Below are positions 17,588 through 26,246 of a DNA stretch of 42,806 nt, in pieces (position 1 is the stretch's first letter; each line of letters opens with the position of its first letter). Under the pieces are notes generated by a model, which made no database searches, had not been told where the DNA came from, and was given only the letters and a program-made list of their open reading frames with translations. The position numbers and the translations under genes are program-made. Source of the DNA: a bacterium (lineage in GTDB: Bacteria; SZUA-79; Acidulodesulfobacterales; Acidulodesulfobacteraceae); NCBI GenBank assembly GCA_021822485.1, contig JAKAQP010000012.1:1-42806 (forward strand), given 5' to 3'.

Positions 17588-18412
17588 GTGGGAAAGTTTA
17601 CAAAAAAATTAAAATTAAAAAAACATAAAGATGCCATTGTTCTTGTGGCGGTTATATTAATATCCGTAATAATTTATTTATTTTCGGCAAAAGGAACGGG
17701 ATTTGGAGGGGTTTTTTCCAATTTTATAGGAAATAAAGTATATTTATTATATAAAGCGGTAGATTATCCCGTTGCGGTTTCGGAAAAAATATATAAAAAT
17801 TATATAGACCTTATTTCGGTTAAAAGAAAGAATTTAAAGCTTAAAGAAGAATTAAAAAAGGTAGAGTTTAAATATAACCGCTACAGATATTATGCCATAG
17901 AAAACAAAGAACTCAAATCGCTGCTGTTTTTAAAAAATTCAATAAGCAGGAAATCGGTTGCGGCAAAGGTCATACTTCACGGCATAGAAGGCTGGTTTTA
18001 CGGATTATATATAAATAAAGGGGCTAAAAACGGAATAACCGTTGGGGACGGCGTTATTTCTTACGACGGAGTCGTAGGGCGCGTAGTTTACGCGGGACGC
18101 GGCAGGTCTAAAGTTATTCCTATTACTAATCCTAAGTGCGTTTTTTCCGTTATAGACGCAAATACCGGAACTATGGGCATAGCGAAAGGCGCCGGCAACG
18201 GTTATCTTCAGATGAGATTTGTATTTAATTCAAAAAAGATAAATAAAGGCGATAAAATTTTAACGTCTGGACTAGGCGGCGTATTTACGTCTGGAATATA
18301 TGTCGGCAAAGTAGTTTCCGTAATAAAAAAAAGCTACGATATATTTCAGCGCATAACTATAGCGCCCTATAAAAATTTATTTAACGAAAAATATGTTCTC
18401 GTCGAAAAATAG
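17588..18412 (+). CDS. mreC: Rod-shape protein MreC
   Basis: Periplasmic elongasome scaffold that binds PBP2. It has 274 residues: a basic cytoplasmic start, one membrane helix around 17-35, then a coiled-coil stretch with many K/E heptads (about 70-105). A two-beta-barrel domain follows, with LHGIEGWFYGLYINKGAKNG and VVGRVVYAGRGRSKVIPITN. The start is GTG, five bases after the mreB stop, without a clear Shine-Dalgarno sequence; translational coupling is likely. Its end overlaps mreD by 20 nt. Confidence 0.93.
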   Translation: MGKFTKKLKLKKHKDAIVLVAVILISVIIYLFSAKGTGFGGVFSNFIGNKVYLLYKAVDYPVAVSEKIYKNYIDLISVKRKNLKLKEELKKVEFKYNRYRYYAIENKELKSLLFLKNSISRKSVAAKVILHGIEGWFYGLYINKGAKNGITVGDGVISYDGVVGRVVYAGRGRSKVIPITNPKCVFSVIDANTGTMGIAKGAGNGYLQMRFVFNSKKINKGDKILTSGLGGVFTSGIYVGKVVSVIKKSYDIFQRITIAPYKNLFNEKYVLVEK

Positions 18413-18941
18413 TAAAGTTTATAAATATTTTTATATAGTATGTATTTTTTTGTTTTTAATAATACTGTCTCTTATTTTTAGCAATAATTTTAATTTTAAT
18501 TCGGGTTCTTTTTACGTATTTCCAAATTTTGCTTTAGCCGGATTAGTCTTTATATCGGCATATTTAGATGTTTATTCAGGCTGGATCGCGGCATATATAA
18601 TATTTTATATTTACGGTTCTATGACGCCGTTAAATCCCTCGGTTTTTGGACTTTCGGGAACTTTGTCGTATGCCGCTTCTTATGTTATATGGCGCAGAAT
18701 ACCGTTTGAAAATGCGGTAACGGAAATTTTAATAACTTTTGTCGTATCATATATATTTTATTTAATTATGTTTTTAACTGTTTTTTACGGACTTAAAATA
18801 GATTTTGCATACTGGAATTTCCTTTTCTCTTATGTTTTACCGGTGTCTATTACTACTGCCTTGGTTTCTCCGGCGGTATTTTACGCCTTTAAAAAAGCGG
18901 GTTTAGGGAATTTTTTAAATAAAAGAAAATTAATTATATAA
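18393..18941 (+). CDS. mreD: Rod-shape protein MreD
   Basis: A 182-residue integral membrane protein with five or six hydrophobic segments and almost no soluble part, as expected for MreD. The family is poorly conserved, so the call rests on topology, size and its place immediately after mreC. The ATG lies within the end of mreC. A pair of inverted REP-like palindromes follows before the next gene. Confidence 0.85.
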   Translation: MFSSKNSKVYKYFYIVCIFLFLIILSLIFSNNFNFNSGSFYVFPNFALAGLVFISAYLDVYSGWIAAYIIFYIYGSMTPLNPSVFGLSGTLSYAASYVIWRRIPFENAVTEILITFVVSYIFYLIMFLTVFYGLKIDFAYWNFLFSYVLPVSITTALVSPAVFYAFKKAGLGNFLNKRKLII

Positions 18942-18951
18942 ATTTGCGGCG

Positions 18952-18974
18952 GTGCCGGAATACGATTCCGGCAC
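18952..18974. repeat. REP-like palindrome, type B (first of an inverted pair)
   Basis: 10-bp perfect arms (GTGCCGGAAT / ATTCCGGCAC) around a 3-nt centre ACG. It forms an inverted pair with the copy at 18996-19024, whose centre is the complement CGT. Two REPs in opposite orientation are the layout called a REPIN or BIME. Confidence 0.92.
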
Positions 18975-18995
18975 GGCAATATAATAAAACTAACC

Positions 18996-19024
18996 GCCGT
19001 GCCGGAATCGTATTCCGGCACGGC
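18996..19024. repeat. REP-like palindrome, type B (second of an inverted pair)
   Basis: 13-bp perfect arms (GCCGTGCCGGAAT) around CGT. It is the reverse complement of the copy at 18952-18974, 21 nt away. It ends 13 nt before ATG 19038 of the PpiD-like gene, in the place a ribosome-binding site would occupy. Confidence 0.92.
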
Positions 19025-19037
19025 TAACAATCGGTAA

Positions 19038-20102
19038 ATGACCATGCTTGATTTTTTAAGAAGATTTTATGCGCACACGGCGGGGAAAATTATAACTATT
19101 CTCGTCGGACTTTTATTTATAGTCGGATTCAGCTTTCTTCCTTATATAATGGGCACGGGCGGCGGAGTATCTCCAAGCGACGTGGCAGTCGTGGCCGGAA
19201 AAGGCATTTCTTTAAACGACTTAAACCGATATTACGGAAGACTAGAAAATGAATACGAAAAGTTGTACGGAAATAAATTAACGCGAAAAGAATTGAGCAT
19301 GCTGAACCTTACCGATTCCGCCCTTTCGTCCATTATCGCGGACAAGGTTTTAGAATTAAAAGCTCCAGTATTCGGCATCCAAGTTTCAAACGGCTTCATA
19401 GCAAGAAATATAGCATCCGTTCCCGCGTTTCAAAAAAACGGAAAGTTTAGCGGCAAACTGTTTAAAGCCGACATGCTCGATAACCATATGACTCCCGCGG
19501 CTTTTGAAAAAAATTTCAAAAACGAAATTACAAGGGAATATATAAAAAGAGCCGTAGAAGAATCTTTCAGCGTAGTCGATACCCAGTTTATAAACGATTA
19601 TAAAATAAAAAACAAATCTGTTTCATTTAAAATCGCCGTCTTTAAAACAAAAAACAAAGCGGACAAGTTTCTCAAGAGCGAAGTTTTATTCAACAAAGAT
19701 TTTTCCGGCATTGCAAAAAAATACAAAGGCGCTACCGTTTCCGTTCCTCTTTTTACGGAAGCCGGAATAATAAAATCTTTTTATTTCAAAAAATACCGCT
19801 TTAATCTCGATATGCTGAAATCCATATTTTCTTCCGGTCGGAATAACGTCATAGACGAAGTATTTCCGGTTAAATCGGGTTATGCCGTTATTAAAATACT
19901 GAAAGTATATTTTCCAAGATATGTTTCCGGCAGACTTTTTAAGGCTAACAATAAAGTTTCCGGCGGTTTAATGTCTAAAGAACGCAAAATGTATGCTTTT
20001 CAGAAAGAACAGGAATTTTTAGACTATTACGTAGATTATTTAGAATCTAAATCTAACGTTAAAATAAATAAAAATGTCTTGTCGTCGTTTCATCCTTATT
20101 GA
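19038..20102 (+). CDS. Membrane-anchored SurA-N/PpiD-like periplasmic chaperone
   Basis: A 354-residue protein with a short cytoplasmic start, one membrane helix (about 16-37) and a long periplasmic part. MLDFLRRF followed by a helix is typical of PpiD, so ATG 19044 is an alternative start. VVAGKGISLNDLNRYYGRLE and the helical region to ~180 match the SurA N-terminal chaperone domain. A parvulin-type rotamase region is only faintly visible (FSGIAKKYKGATVSVPLFTE ... GYAVIKILKVYF) and lacks the usual well-formed core, so isomerase activity is doubtful. Its position between mreD and mrdA suggests help with folding cell-wall proteins; that is inference. Confidence 0.75.
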   Translation: MTMLDFLRRFYAHTAGKIITILVGLLFIVGFSFLPYIMGTGGGVSPSDVAVVAGKGISLNDLNRYYGRLENEYEKLYGNKLTRKELSMLNLTDSALSSIIADKVLELKAPVFGIQVSNGFIARNIASVPAFQKNGKFSGKLFKADMLDNHMTPAAFEKNFKNEITREYIKRAVEESFSVVDTQFINDYKIKNKSVSFKIAVFKTKNKADKFLKSEVLFNKDFSGIAKKYKGATVSVPLFTEAGIIKSFYFKKYRFNLDMLKSIFSSGRNNVIDEVFPVKSGYAVIKILKVYFPRYVSGRLFKANNKVSGGLMSKERKMYAFQKEQEFLDYYVDYLESKSNVKINKNVLSSFHPY

Positions 20103-20117
20103 TAAATAATATGCCAT

Positions 20118-22013
20118 ATGTCGTCTTTATATAACGAAAACGGGGTATTTAAAGAACAAAAAAACAGGATTAATATTATAGCGGTTATCGTCACCGGCCT
20201 GTTAGTTATTTTATTGGCAAGGCTTTTTTTTCTTCAGGTTATAATGGGCGGATACTATTATAACTTAGCCCGCGATAATGCTACGAGAGTTATATATCTG
20301 GCGGCTCCAAGAGGCGATATATTGTCCTCGGACGGAAAAATCTTCGTTGACGATGAATCTTCTTTTAATATAGCGGTTACACTGTCAAGAGTAAAAAATA
20401 TAAGGTCGGAATTAAAATTTCTTGCAGGGCTGATGCATAAAAATTACCGCCATATTTTGAAAAAAGTAAAAAAAGAAGAGTTTCTTCCTTCATACGAACC
20501 CATTATTATTATGCGGAATATTTCCGTTAAACAACTGTCCAGATTCGAGGTAAACAAACTTTTCCTCAAAGGTTTTTTCGTGGCTAAGATTCCAATAAGA
20601 CATTATCCGTATATAAAAATGGGAGCTCAGATTTTCGGATATGTAGGTCCGGTGTCGTCCGTCCAGCTAAAAGAAGCTAAATATTCATATCTTAATTCTT
20701 CCGACATTATCGGCGAAACAGGGCTTGAATACTATTACCAGAAATATCTGCACGGAAAGGACGGGGAAAAAAGAATAGTCGTAAACTCGAAAGGCGAGCC
20801 TATAGGAAAGGTTATAGTTAAAAAACCGGAAATGGGCGCTAATTTATATACTACCCTTGATTTTTCTTTGCAAAAATTAGCTTATAAGCTTATGAAAAAA
20901 AGAGAAGGAGCGGTAATAGCCGTAAATCCGGAAAACGGGAAAATTCTCGCTATGACATCCACCCCGTCCTTTAACCCTTTTTATTTTTCGGAAGGCATAA
21001 GCGAAAAGCACTGGAGTTCAATTATTAACAACGACGAACATCCGCTTCAAAACAAGGCTATTCAGAACGCAATCGCTCCGGGTTCGACTTTTAAGGCAGT
21101 GGCTTCTCTCGCCGCTCTTTCCTTGCATTTAATTACGCCGAAAGAAAAAATTTATGCCGGACCGACTTTTAAATTGGGAAATGCGGTATTTTACAACTGG
21201 AATCCTTATCAGAATTCAAAAATAAATCTGTATAAGGCAATAGCCGAATCCGTGGATACTTATTATTATTCCATAGGCGTCAGGATAGGCATCGACCAGC
21301 TTGCGAAATACGCTTTTAAACTCGGTTTGGGAAAGAAAACCGGAATAGATCTGCCGGGGGAAAATCCGGGTTTTATTCCCACTAAACGTTTAGTTTACGA
21401 AAGATACCGCAGGCACTGGTATAAAGGTTCCACTCTTTCGGCGATTATAGGGCAGAGTTACGACCTTGTAACTCCGATACAGCTTGTTATGGCTTACAGC
21501 GCCATAGCTAACGGAGGAAAACTTTACAGGCCTTACATACTAAAAAAAATAGTTTCCCAGAAAGGGAAAATATTAAAAGTAATGAAGCCTAAATTTATAA
21601 GAAATATAGATATAAAAAAGAAATATCTCGATGCGGTTAAAAAAGGCCTATGCGAAGTGGTAAGCAAAAGTTACGGAACGGCTGTAAACGCAAGAATAAG
21701 AGGTATAAAATTTTGCGGCAAAACCGGCACGGCGCAGGTTATATCTAAAACTTATTCTATTTACGATATTAAAAGCGTGCCGAGAAAATATAGAGACAAT
21801 GCATGGTTCGTCGGATTTGCTCCGCTTAAAAATCCTAAAATCGCCGTTGTGGTTTTAGATATGCATGCTAAATTTCTCGGAGCAAACGCGGCAGTTATAG
21901 CAAAAAAAATAGTGGAAAAATATTTGGAGCAGAAAGGGTTGTGGAAACCGTCCAAACATCATAAAAAGAGCAAGAAAAACAATATTCCGAGTTTTATATA
22001 TACTAGTTTTTAA
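20118..22013 (+). CDS. mrdA: Penicillin-binding protein 2 (elongasome transpeptidase)
   Basis: Class B PBP that cross-links peptidoglycan during elongation, partner of RodA. It has 631 residues: membrane helix about 18-40, the pedestal domain with PRGDILSSDG, then the transpeptidase. Active-site motifs are STFK (S323-K326, catalytic serine), SVD (378-380, in place of the common SxN) and KTG (535-537). The C-terminus is a basic tail (KPSKHHKKSKKN). SVD is the usual PBP2 variant. Four bases separate it from rodA, which supports assignment to elongation and not division. Confidence 0.95.
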   Translation: MSSLYNENGVFKEQKNRINIIAVIVTGLLVILLARLFFLQVIMGGYYYNLARDNATRVIYLAAPRGDILSSDGKIFVDDESSFNIAVTLSRVKNIRSELKFLAGLMHKNYRHILKKVKKEEFLPSYEPIIIMRNISVKQLSRFEVNKLFLKGFFVAKIPIRHYPYIKMGAQIFGYVGPVSSVQLKEAKYSYLNSSDIIGETGLEYYYQKYLHGKDGEKRIVVNSKGEPIGKVIVKKPEMGANLYTTLDFSLQKLAYKLMKKREGAVIAVNPENGKILAMTSTPSFNPFYFSEGISEKHWSSIINNDEHPLQNKAIQNAIAPGSTFKAVASLAALSLHLITPKEKIYAGPTFKLGNAVFYNWNPYQNSKINLYKAIAESVDTYYYSIGVRIGIDQLAKYAFKLGLGKKTGIDLPGENPGFIPTKRLVYERYRRHWYKGSTLSAIIGQSYDLVTPIQLVMAYSAIANGGKLYRPYILKKIVSQKGKILKVMKPKFIRNIDIKKKYLDAVKKGLCEVVSKSYGTAVNARIRGIKFCGKTGTAQVISKTYSIYDIKSVPRKYRDNAWFVGFAPLKNPKIAVVVLDMHAKFLGANAAVIAKKIVEKYLEQKGLWKPSKHHKKSKKNNIPSFIYTSF

Positions 22014-22016
22014 ATT

Positions 22017-23129
22017 ATGAAAATATTGAATAATAAATATACGCAGAATTTCGATTTTATAATGCTTTTTACCGTAATTATAATTTTTTCTATTGGCATT
22101 ATGAATCTTTACGGTTCTTTAAGCATATACCACAAAGATTTTTTTGATCCTTACGTGGTAAAACAGCTCGTTTGGTTTATAGTGTCTATTCTGGTAATGT
22201 CCTTAATAATATCCATAGATTATAATACCCTGATAGAAGCGGCGTATTATATATACGGATTTATTTTAATATTTATCGTTATCGTGCTTGTAAAAGGAAG
22301 AATTACGCACGGGGCTTCGAGGTGGATTTCTCTCGGCATATTGTCGTTTCAGCCTTCCGAATTAATGAAAATAGCCCTGATATTCGCTCTCGTTAAATAT
22401 TTTACCACCTACGAAAATAAAAAAGGCTATAATCTGCGAAGCCTTATCATACCTTTTATTATTATAATAATACCGGTCCTGCTTATTGCTAAAGAACCCG
22501 ACTTAGGAACGTCTCTGATAGTATTGTTTATAGGATTGATTATTATTTTTTTTGCCGGAATTAAAAGAAATTCCATGCTTATACTCGCCGGAATTATTTT
22601 GGTAGCCGGTCCTGTTTTGTGGTTCAGGCTCAAATCTTATCAGAAAAGCAGAATACTGATATTTCTCCATCCGGCAAAGGATTATCTCGGAGCCGGATAT
22701 AATATCATACAGTCGGAAATAGCGGTCGGCGCGGGAAGGCTTTTCGGCGAAGGCTTAGGCAACGGTTCTCAGAGTACCTTAGATTTTTTGCCGGCAAAGC
22801 ATACCGACTTTATTTTTTCGACGTATATGCAGCAGTTCGGTTTTATAGGCGGATTAGTTCTTATAATTCTTTATTTTATAGTTATAATAAGGGGATTTAA
22901 GATAGTTTACAGAGCTAAAAAACTTCAGGGTTTTTTACTCGGCGGCGGAGCGCTTGCCATTATAACTTTTCATGCTATAATAAATATGTTTATGACCGTC
23001 GGTCTTCTACCGGTAGTCGGTGTTCCGCTTCCGTTTTTCAGCTACGGCGGTACGTCGCTCGTCGTAGATATGTCTGCGGTAGCCATACTTCTGAATATTT
23101 CCATGAGGAGGTATAAATTCCAGTCTTAA
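22017..23129 (+). CDS. rodA: SEDS peptidoglycan polymerase RodA (elongation)
   Basis: A 370-residue polytopic glycosyltransferase partner of PBP2. Family markers are GASRWISLGILSFQPSE, KEPDLGTSLI, the HTDFIFS loop and the C-terminal PFFSYGGTS. About ten membrane segments. It is paralogous to ftsW at 3106; the pairing with mrdA and mreBCD identifies it as RodA. The start ATG lies three bases after the mrdA stop, with no Shine-Dalgarno sequence, so coupling is likely. Confidence 0.95.
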   Translation: MKILNNKYTQNFDFIMLFTVIIIFSIGIMNLYGSLSIYHKDFFDPYVVKQLVWFIVSILVMSLIISIDYNTLIEAAYYIYGFILIFIVIVLVKGRITHGASRWISLGILSFQPSELMKIALIFALVKYFTTYENKKGYNLRSLIIPFIIIIIPVLLIAKEPDLGTSLIVLFIGLIIIFFAGIKRNSMLILAGIILVAGPVLWFRLKSYQKSRILIFLHPAKDYLGAGYNIIQSEIAVGAGRLFGEGLGNGSQSTLDFLPAKHTDFIFSTYMQQFGFIGGLVLIILYFIVIIRGFKIVYRAKKLQGFLLGGGALAIITFHAIINMFMTVGLLPVVGVPLPFFSYGGTSLVVDMSAVAILLNISMRRYKFQS

Positions 23130-23141
23130 ATAATATATGGA

Positions 23142-23648
23142 ATGAATAAAATGAACGAATTTAAAAAAAATAACCCTTTTATTTTTGCGGCGTCCTTTTT
23201 TTACGCGGGATTTTTTCCTTACGGTCCGGGTACCGCCGGTTCCGTCGCCGCTTTTTTACTCTATATATTTCTGCTTAGATTTTTAAACCCTTTTTATTAT
23301 ATCGTCGTATGTATTGTAATATTTATTACCGGGATTTATGTGTCGTCCAAGGCGTCTAAAATATCCGGATTAGACGACCCGTCTTTCGTAGTTATAGACG
23401 AAGTTCTGGGCTATCTTGCCGTTATGTCCGGTTTATTATGGATGCGTTTCGATTTTTTTCATATTTTGGTATACTCGTTACTTGGGCTTCTGCTTTTTCG
23501 TATTTTCGACATATCGAAGCCGCTGTTTATAGGAACTATAGATAAAAAAATTAAAGGCGGAATAGGCATTATGCTGGATGATGTTGCCGCCGCTTTTTTT
23601 TCCGTAATAATTTTAAGAATAGCTATCGTAATAATAGCCGGTATCTAA
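23142..23648 (+). CDS. pgpA: Phosphatidylglycerophosphatase A
   Basis: Membrane lipid phosphatase that turns phosphatidylglycerophosphate into phosphatidylglycerol. It has 168 residues and about four membrane helices. Family signatures are YGPGTAGSVAA near the N-terminus, DDPSFVVIDEVLGY in the centre, and GGIGIMLDDVAAAF near the C-terminus. The acidic residues in these motifs are the Mg2+ site. It follows rodA by 12 nt and may be in the same transcript. Two REP-like units fill the gap to cinA. Confidence 0.93.
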   Translation: MNKMNEFKKNNPFIFAASFFYAGFFPYGPGTAGSVAAFLLYIFLLRFLNPFYYIVVCIVIFITGIYVSSKASKISGLDDPSFVVIDEVLGYLAVMSGLLWMRFDFFHILVYSLLGLLLFRIFDISKPLFIGTIDKKIKGGIGIMLDDVAAAFFSVIILRIAIVIIAGI

Positions 23649-23655
23649 TTATTTC

Positions 23656-23676
23656 GGGGACAGAATTCAATTCTGT
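23656..23676. repeat. REP-like palindrome, type A, partial right arm
   Basis: GGGGACAGAATT with a pairing core (ACAGAATTCAATTCTGT at 23660-23676); the outer right arm has drifted to TACCGC. The tail CAAACAAAATGAAAACG resembles that of other copies. Lies 8 nt after the pgpA stop. Confidence 0.85.
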
Positions 23677-23699
23677 TACCGCAAACAAAATGAAAACGC

Positions 23700-23727
23700 G
23701 GGGACGGAATTAAATTCAGTTTCCGCC
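23700..23727. repeat. REP-like palindrome, type A derivative, degenerate
   Basis: GGGGACGGAATTAAATT followed by CAGTTTCCGCC: arms still pair in part but with several mismatches. It ends 12 nt before the cinA ATG and is the second unit of a tandem pair. Confidence 0.75.
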
Positions 23728-23739
23728 GCAAAACCACAT

Positions 23740-25005
23740 ATGAAAGATATAAAAATACTAATAATATCCGACGACGGAAATTTTGCCGCGGCAGGCGAAA
23801 TAATAAAAGAGCTTTCCGACGTTCTTTCGGTTTATGGACTTGGTTTCAAAGAAGCCGTGATTATGCCGGAAAACCAGACGTTAAGCATATCCAAAGTAGT
23901 ATCTTATATGACGTCGGAAGATTCTTTCGTAATAATATGCGGGGGCATAAAAGAAGGAAGAGCTTTAACTTCCGAAATAATATGTTCCGTATTAAAGAAG
24001 GGACAGACGAGAAGCAAAGACGCCGCAGACTTGATGGCATTAGTTTACGAATCGAACAAAAGATCTTTCGGTCACTCCGCCGAAAAAGCCTGTTATTTTC
24101 CCGACCATTCTTTTATCGTACCGAATCAAAATTCCGGCATATCAGGTTTTTATCTTACCGAACCGGCATTCATAGCCGCGTTTCCGTTAGAGCCTCATAA
24201 TGCGGTTTATATGTTCAAAAATCACGTTCTCGGTAAAATGCTTGGAAAACTGGGCATAAATTATTTCGTCAAATTTAGGAAATATAAGTTGTTCGGTTTA
24301 AAAGAAAAAGAGTTTGAAGCGCTTTTTGCAAAATTAAAAGAGATTTCCGACGCTAATTTGACGTACGAATATTCATACGGGGAATTTATTATATCCGCGG
24401 CGGTAAACGGCGTTTCCACCCAAAAACTTAATGAAAACATAAAATTAATAGATACAAAAACTGTCGGAATTTTTAAAAAATATCTTTACGGTTACGACGA
24501 AGACGAACTTGAAGTAGTATGTTCTTATCTGCTGAAGGAAAACGAAATTAAGATATCCGTGGCGGAATCACTTACCGGAGGGCATATTTCCGACAAACTT
24601 ACCGACCTGCCGGGTGCATCCTCTTATTTTCTTTACGGAGGCGTAGTATATTCAAATTTTGCAAAAACCGATATTTTAGGGGTAGATCCGGCTATTATAG
24701 AAAAAGAAGGCGCCGTTTCCGAAGCATGCGCAGAGGAAATGGCCGAAAAAGTAAGGGAAAAAACAAAATCGGATATAGGTATCGCCGTTACCGGTTTAGC
24801 AGGACCAAAAACAGACGGCGGTAATTACCCAGTAGGAACGGTTTTTATAGCATTATCGAGCGGTAAAATCAAAGAGTCCAGAAAATATATTTTTTCCGGT
24901 TCGCGCGCCGATATAAAGTCTTATACGACAAAAATGGCTCTGTTTTGGATTTACAGGCTTTTAAACGAAATAAGCGGCAAAAATAATGACAAAAATTTAA
25001 CTTGA
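23740..25005 (+). CDS. cinA: CinA-family protein: degenerate N-terminal domain plus NMN amidohydrolase (PncC) domain
   Basis: A 421-residue protein with CinA architecture. The C-terminal ~165 residues are a good PncC-type nicotinamide mononucleotide deamidase: SVAESLTGGHISDKLTD, YGGVVYSNFAK, GAVSEACAEEMAE, GIAVTGLAGP and PVGTVFIALS. In the active-site stretch AESLTGG, Leu replaces the Cys common in the family. The N-terminal COG1058/MoCF-like domain is poorly conserved: the usual GxGPTxDD loop reads ICGGIKEGRALTSE. Pyrophosphatase activity of that half is therefore doubtful. It lies just before recA, a known neighbour. The ATG is 12 nt after a REP-like unit. Confidence 0.88.
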   Translation: MKDIKILIISDDGNFAAAGEIIKELSDVLSVYGLGFKEAVIMPENQTLSISKVVSYMTSEDSFVIICGGIKEGRALTSEIICSVLKKGQTRSKDAADLMALVYESNKRSFGHSAEKACYFPDHSFIVPNQNSGISGFYLTEPAFIAAFPLEPHNAVYMFKNHVLGKMLGKLGINYFVKFRKYKLFGLKEKEFEALFAKLKEISDANLTYEYSYGEFIISAAVNGVSTQKLNENIKLIDTKTVGIFKKYLYGYDEDELEVVCSYLLKENEIKISVAESLTGGHISDKLTDLPGASSYFLYGGVVYSNFAKTDILGVDPAIIEKEGAVSEACAEEMAEKVREKTKSDIGIAVTGLAGPKTDGGNYPVGTVFIALSSGKIKESRKYIFSGSRADIKSYTTKMALFWIYRLLNEISGKNNDKNLT

Positions 25006-25040
25006 TAATCTTTCTTTTTTTTAATATATTATTATTAACA

Positions 25041-25069
25041 GTAGTGCCAGAATTAAATTCCGGCACTAC
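25041..25069. repeat. REP-like palindrome, type B with one mismatch
   Basis: 14-base arms (GTAGTGCCAGAATT) around one central base, with one A/C mismatch in the stem. First of three units between cinA and recA; followed by ACCACAAATTGGAAA. Confidence 0.9.
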
Positions 25070-25084
25070 CACAAATTGGAAAGC

Positions 25085-25108
25085 AGGGACAGAATTCAAT
25101 TCGGGCAC
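25085..25108. repeat. REP-like unit, A/B mosaic
   Basis: The left arm is type A (GGGACAGAATT), the right arm ends in the type B manner (AATTCGGGCACC). The halves pair only partly. Tail ACCGCAAAATGGAAA. Middle unit of the triple before recA. Confidence 0.8.
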
Positions 25109-25135
25109 CACCGCAAAATGGAAATAAATAACCGT

Positions 25136-25156
25136 CGGGATTGCAATTCCGTCCCG
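25136..25156. repeat. REP-like unit, degenerate type A
   Basis: CGGGATTGCAATTCCGTCCCG: partial inverted repeat with a GTCCCG right arm. Third unit before recA, followed by CAACAAATTAATCG. Confidence 0.65.
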
Positions 25157-25189
25157 CAACAAATTAATCGTTAATCGACAGGTGAAATT

Positions 25190-26242
25190 ATGGCAGCAAA
25201 ATCAGGCGAAATCAAAGAAAACGTTAAAGAAAACGCAAAAGACGCCGTTATCCATGAGCAAAAAATGAAAGCACTGGATCTTGCAATGGCTCAGATAGAA
25301 AAGCAGTTCGGCGCGGGAGCCGTCATGGTTCTCGGCGGAAAACCGCCCGCAGAAAATATACAGTCTATCCCGACCGGCTCCTTGTCGTTAGATATAGCGC
25401 TCGGCATAGGCGGCATACCTAAAGGAAGGGTAATAGAAATATTCGGACCGGAATCGTCGGGAAAAACAACGCTCACTCTGCAAATTGTCGCACAGGCTCA
25501 AAAACGCGGAGGCATCGCTGCCTTTATTGATGCGGAGCATGCCTTAGACTTGAAGTATGCAAAGAAAATAGGCGTCAACGTCGATCAGCTTGTGGTTTCT
25601 CAACCCGGCACGGGAGAAGAGGCTTTAGAAATAGCGGATTCTTTGGTAAGGTCGGGCTCTATCGACGTTTTGGTAATAGACTCCGTTGCCGCATTGGTGC
25701 CTAAAGCCGAAATAGAAGGCGAAATGGGGGACTCCCATATGGGACTGCAGGCAAGGCTTATGTCGCAGGCTTTAAGAAAACTTACATCGGCTATCGCAAG
25801 GTCGAATACGTCGGTTATATTCATTAACCAGATAAGAATGAAAATAGGCGTTATGTTCGGTTCTCCGGAAACCACGACGGGCGGCAACGCTCTTAAGTTT
25901 TATGCATCAGTCCGTATAGATATAAGAAGAATAGGCTCTATAAAAAAAGGAGACGAAGTAGTCGGCTCAAGGACTAAAGCAAGAATAGTAAAAAATAAAG
26001 TAGCGCCTCCGTTTAAAGAAGCAGAGTTCGATATAGTTTACGACAGCGGAATATCTTTAGAAGGCGACATAGTGGACTTAGGTTCGGAAAGCGGCATAAT
26101 AGAAAAATCGGGAACATGGTTCAGCTACGGCAAAGAAAGGCTCGGACAGGGAAGGGAAGCCGCAAAAGAAACGCTCAAAAACAACCCTGCCCTACGCGAC
26201 GAAATACATTCTAAAATTTTAGAAAAATTTAATCTTAAATAA
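25190..26242 (+). CDS. recA: Recombinase RecA
   Basis: RecA forms filaments on ssDNA, catalyses strand exchange and drives SOS induction. It has 350 residues. Walker A is GPESSGKTT (86-94); [20 protein letters not shown] and MSQALRKLT follow, with the L2-loop region [20 protein letters not shown]. The N-terminus has a charged extension of ~25 residues before the conserved core. AGGTG before ATG 25190 may serve as ribosome-binding site. No recognisable LexA box was seen in the 184-nt gap, which is filled with three REP-like units. Confidence 0.98.
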   Translation: MAAKSGEIKENVKENAKDAVIHEQKMKALDLAMAQIEKQFGAGAVMVLGGKPPAENIQSIPTGSLSLDIALGIGGIPKGRVIEIFGPESSGKTTLTLQIVAQAQKRGGIAAFIDAEHALDLKYAKKIGVNVDQLVVSQPGTGEEALEIADSLVRSGSIDVLVIDSVAALVPKAEIEGEMGDSHMGLQARLMSQALRKLTSAIARSNTSVIFINQIRMKIGVMFGSPETTTGGNALKFYASVRIDIRRIGSIKKGDEVVGSRTKARIVKNKVAPPFKEAEFDIVYDSGISLEGDIVDLGSESGIIEKSGTWFSYGKERLGQGREAAKETLKNNPALRDEIHSKILEKFNLK

Positions 26243-26246
26243 AAAA

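Noticed and set aside
24869-25162. Minus-strand 97-residue frame before recA
   Set aside because: Half lies in cinA antisense and half is translation of the palindromic repeats (VVPELNSVP, VVPEFNSG), so it is a repeat artefact.
25006-25189. CRISPR-like array of three repeats before recA
   Set aside because: Units are palindromic, differ from each other, and have no uniform spacers or cas genes.
25006-25189. LexA/SOS box before recA
   Set aside because: No recognisable SOS operator of a known type was found by eye.
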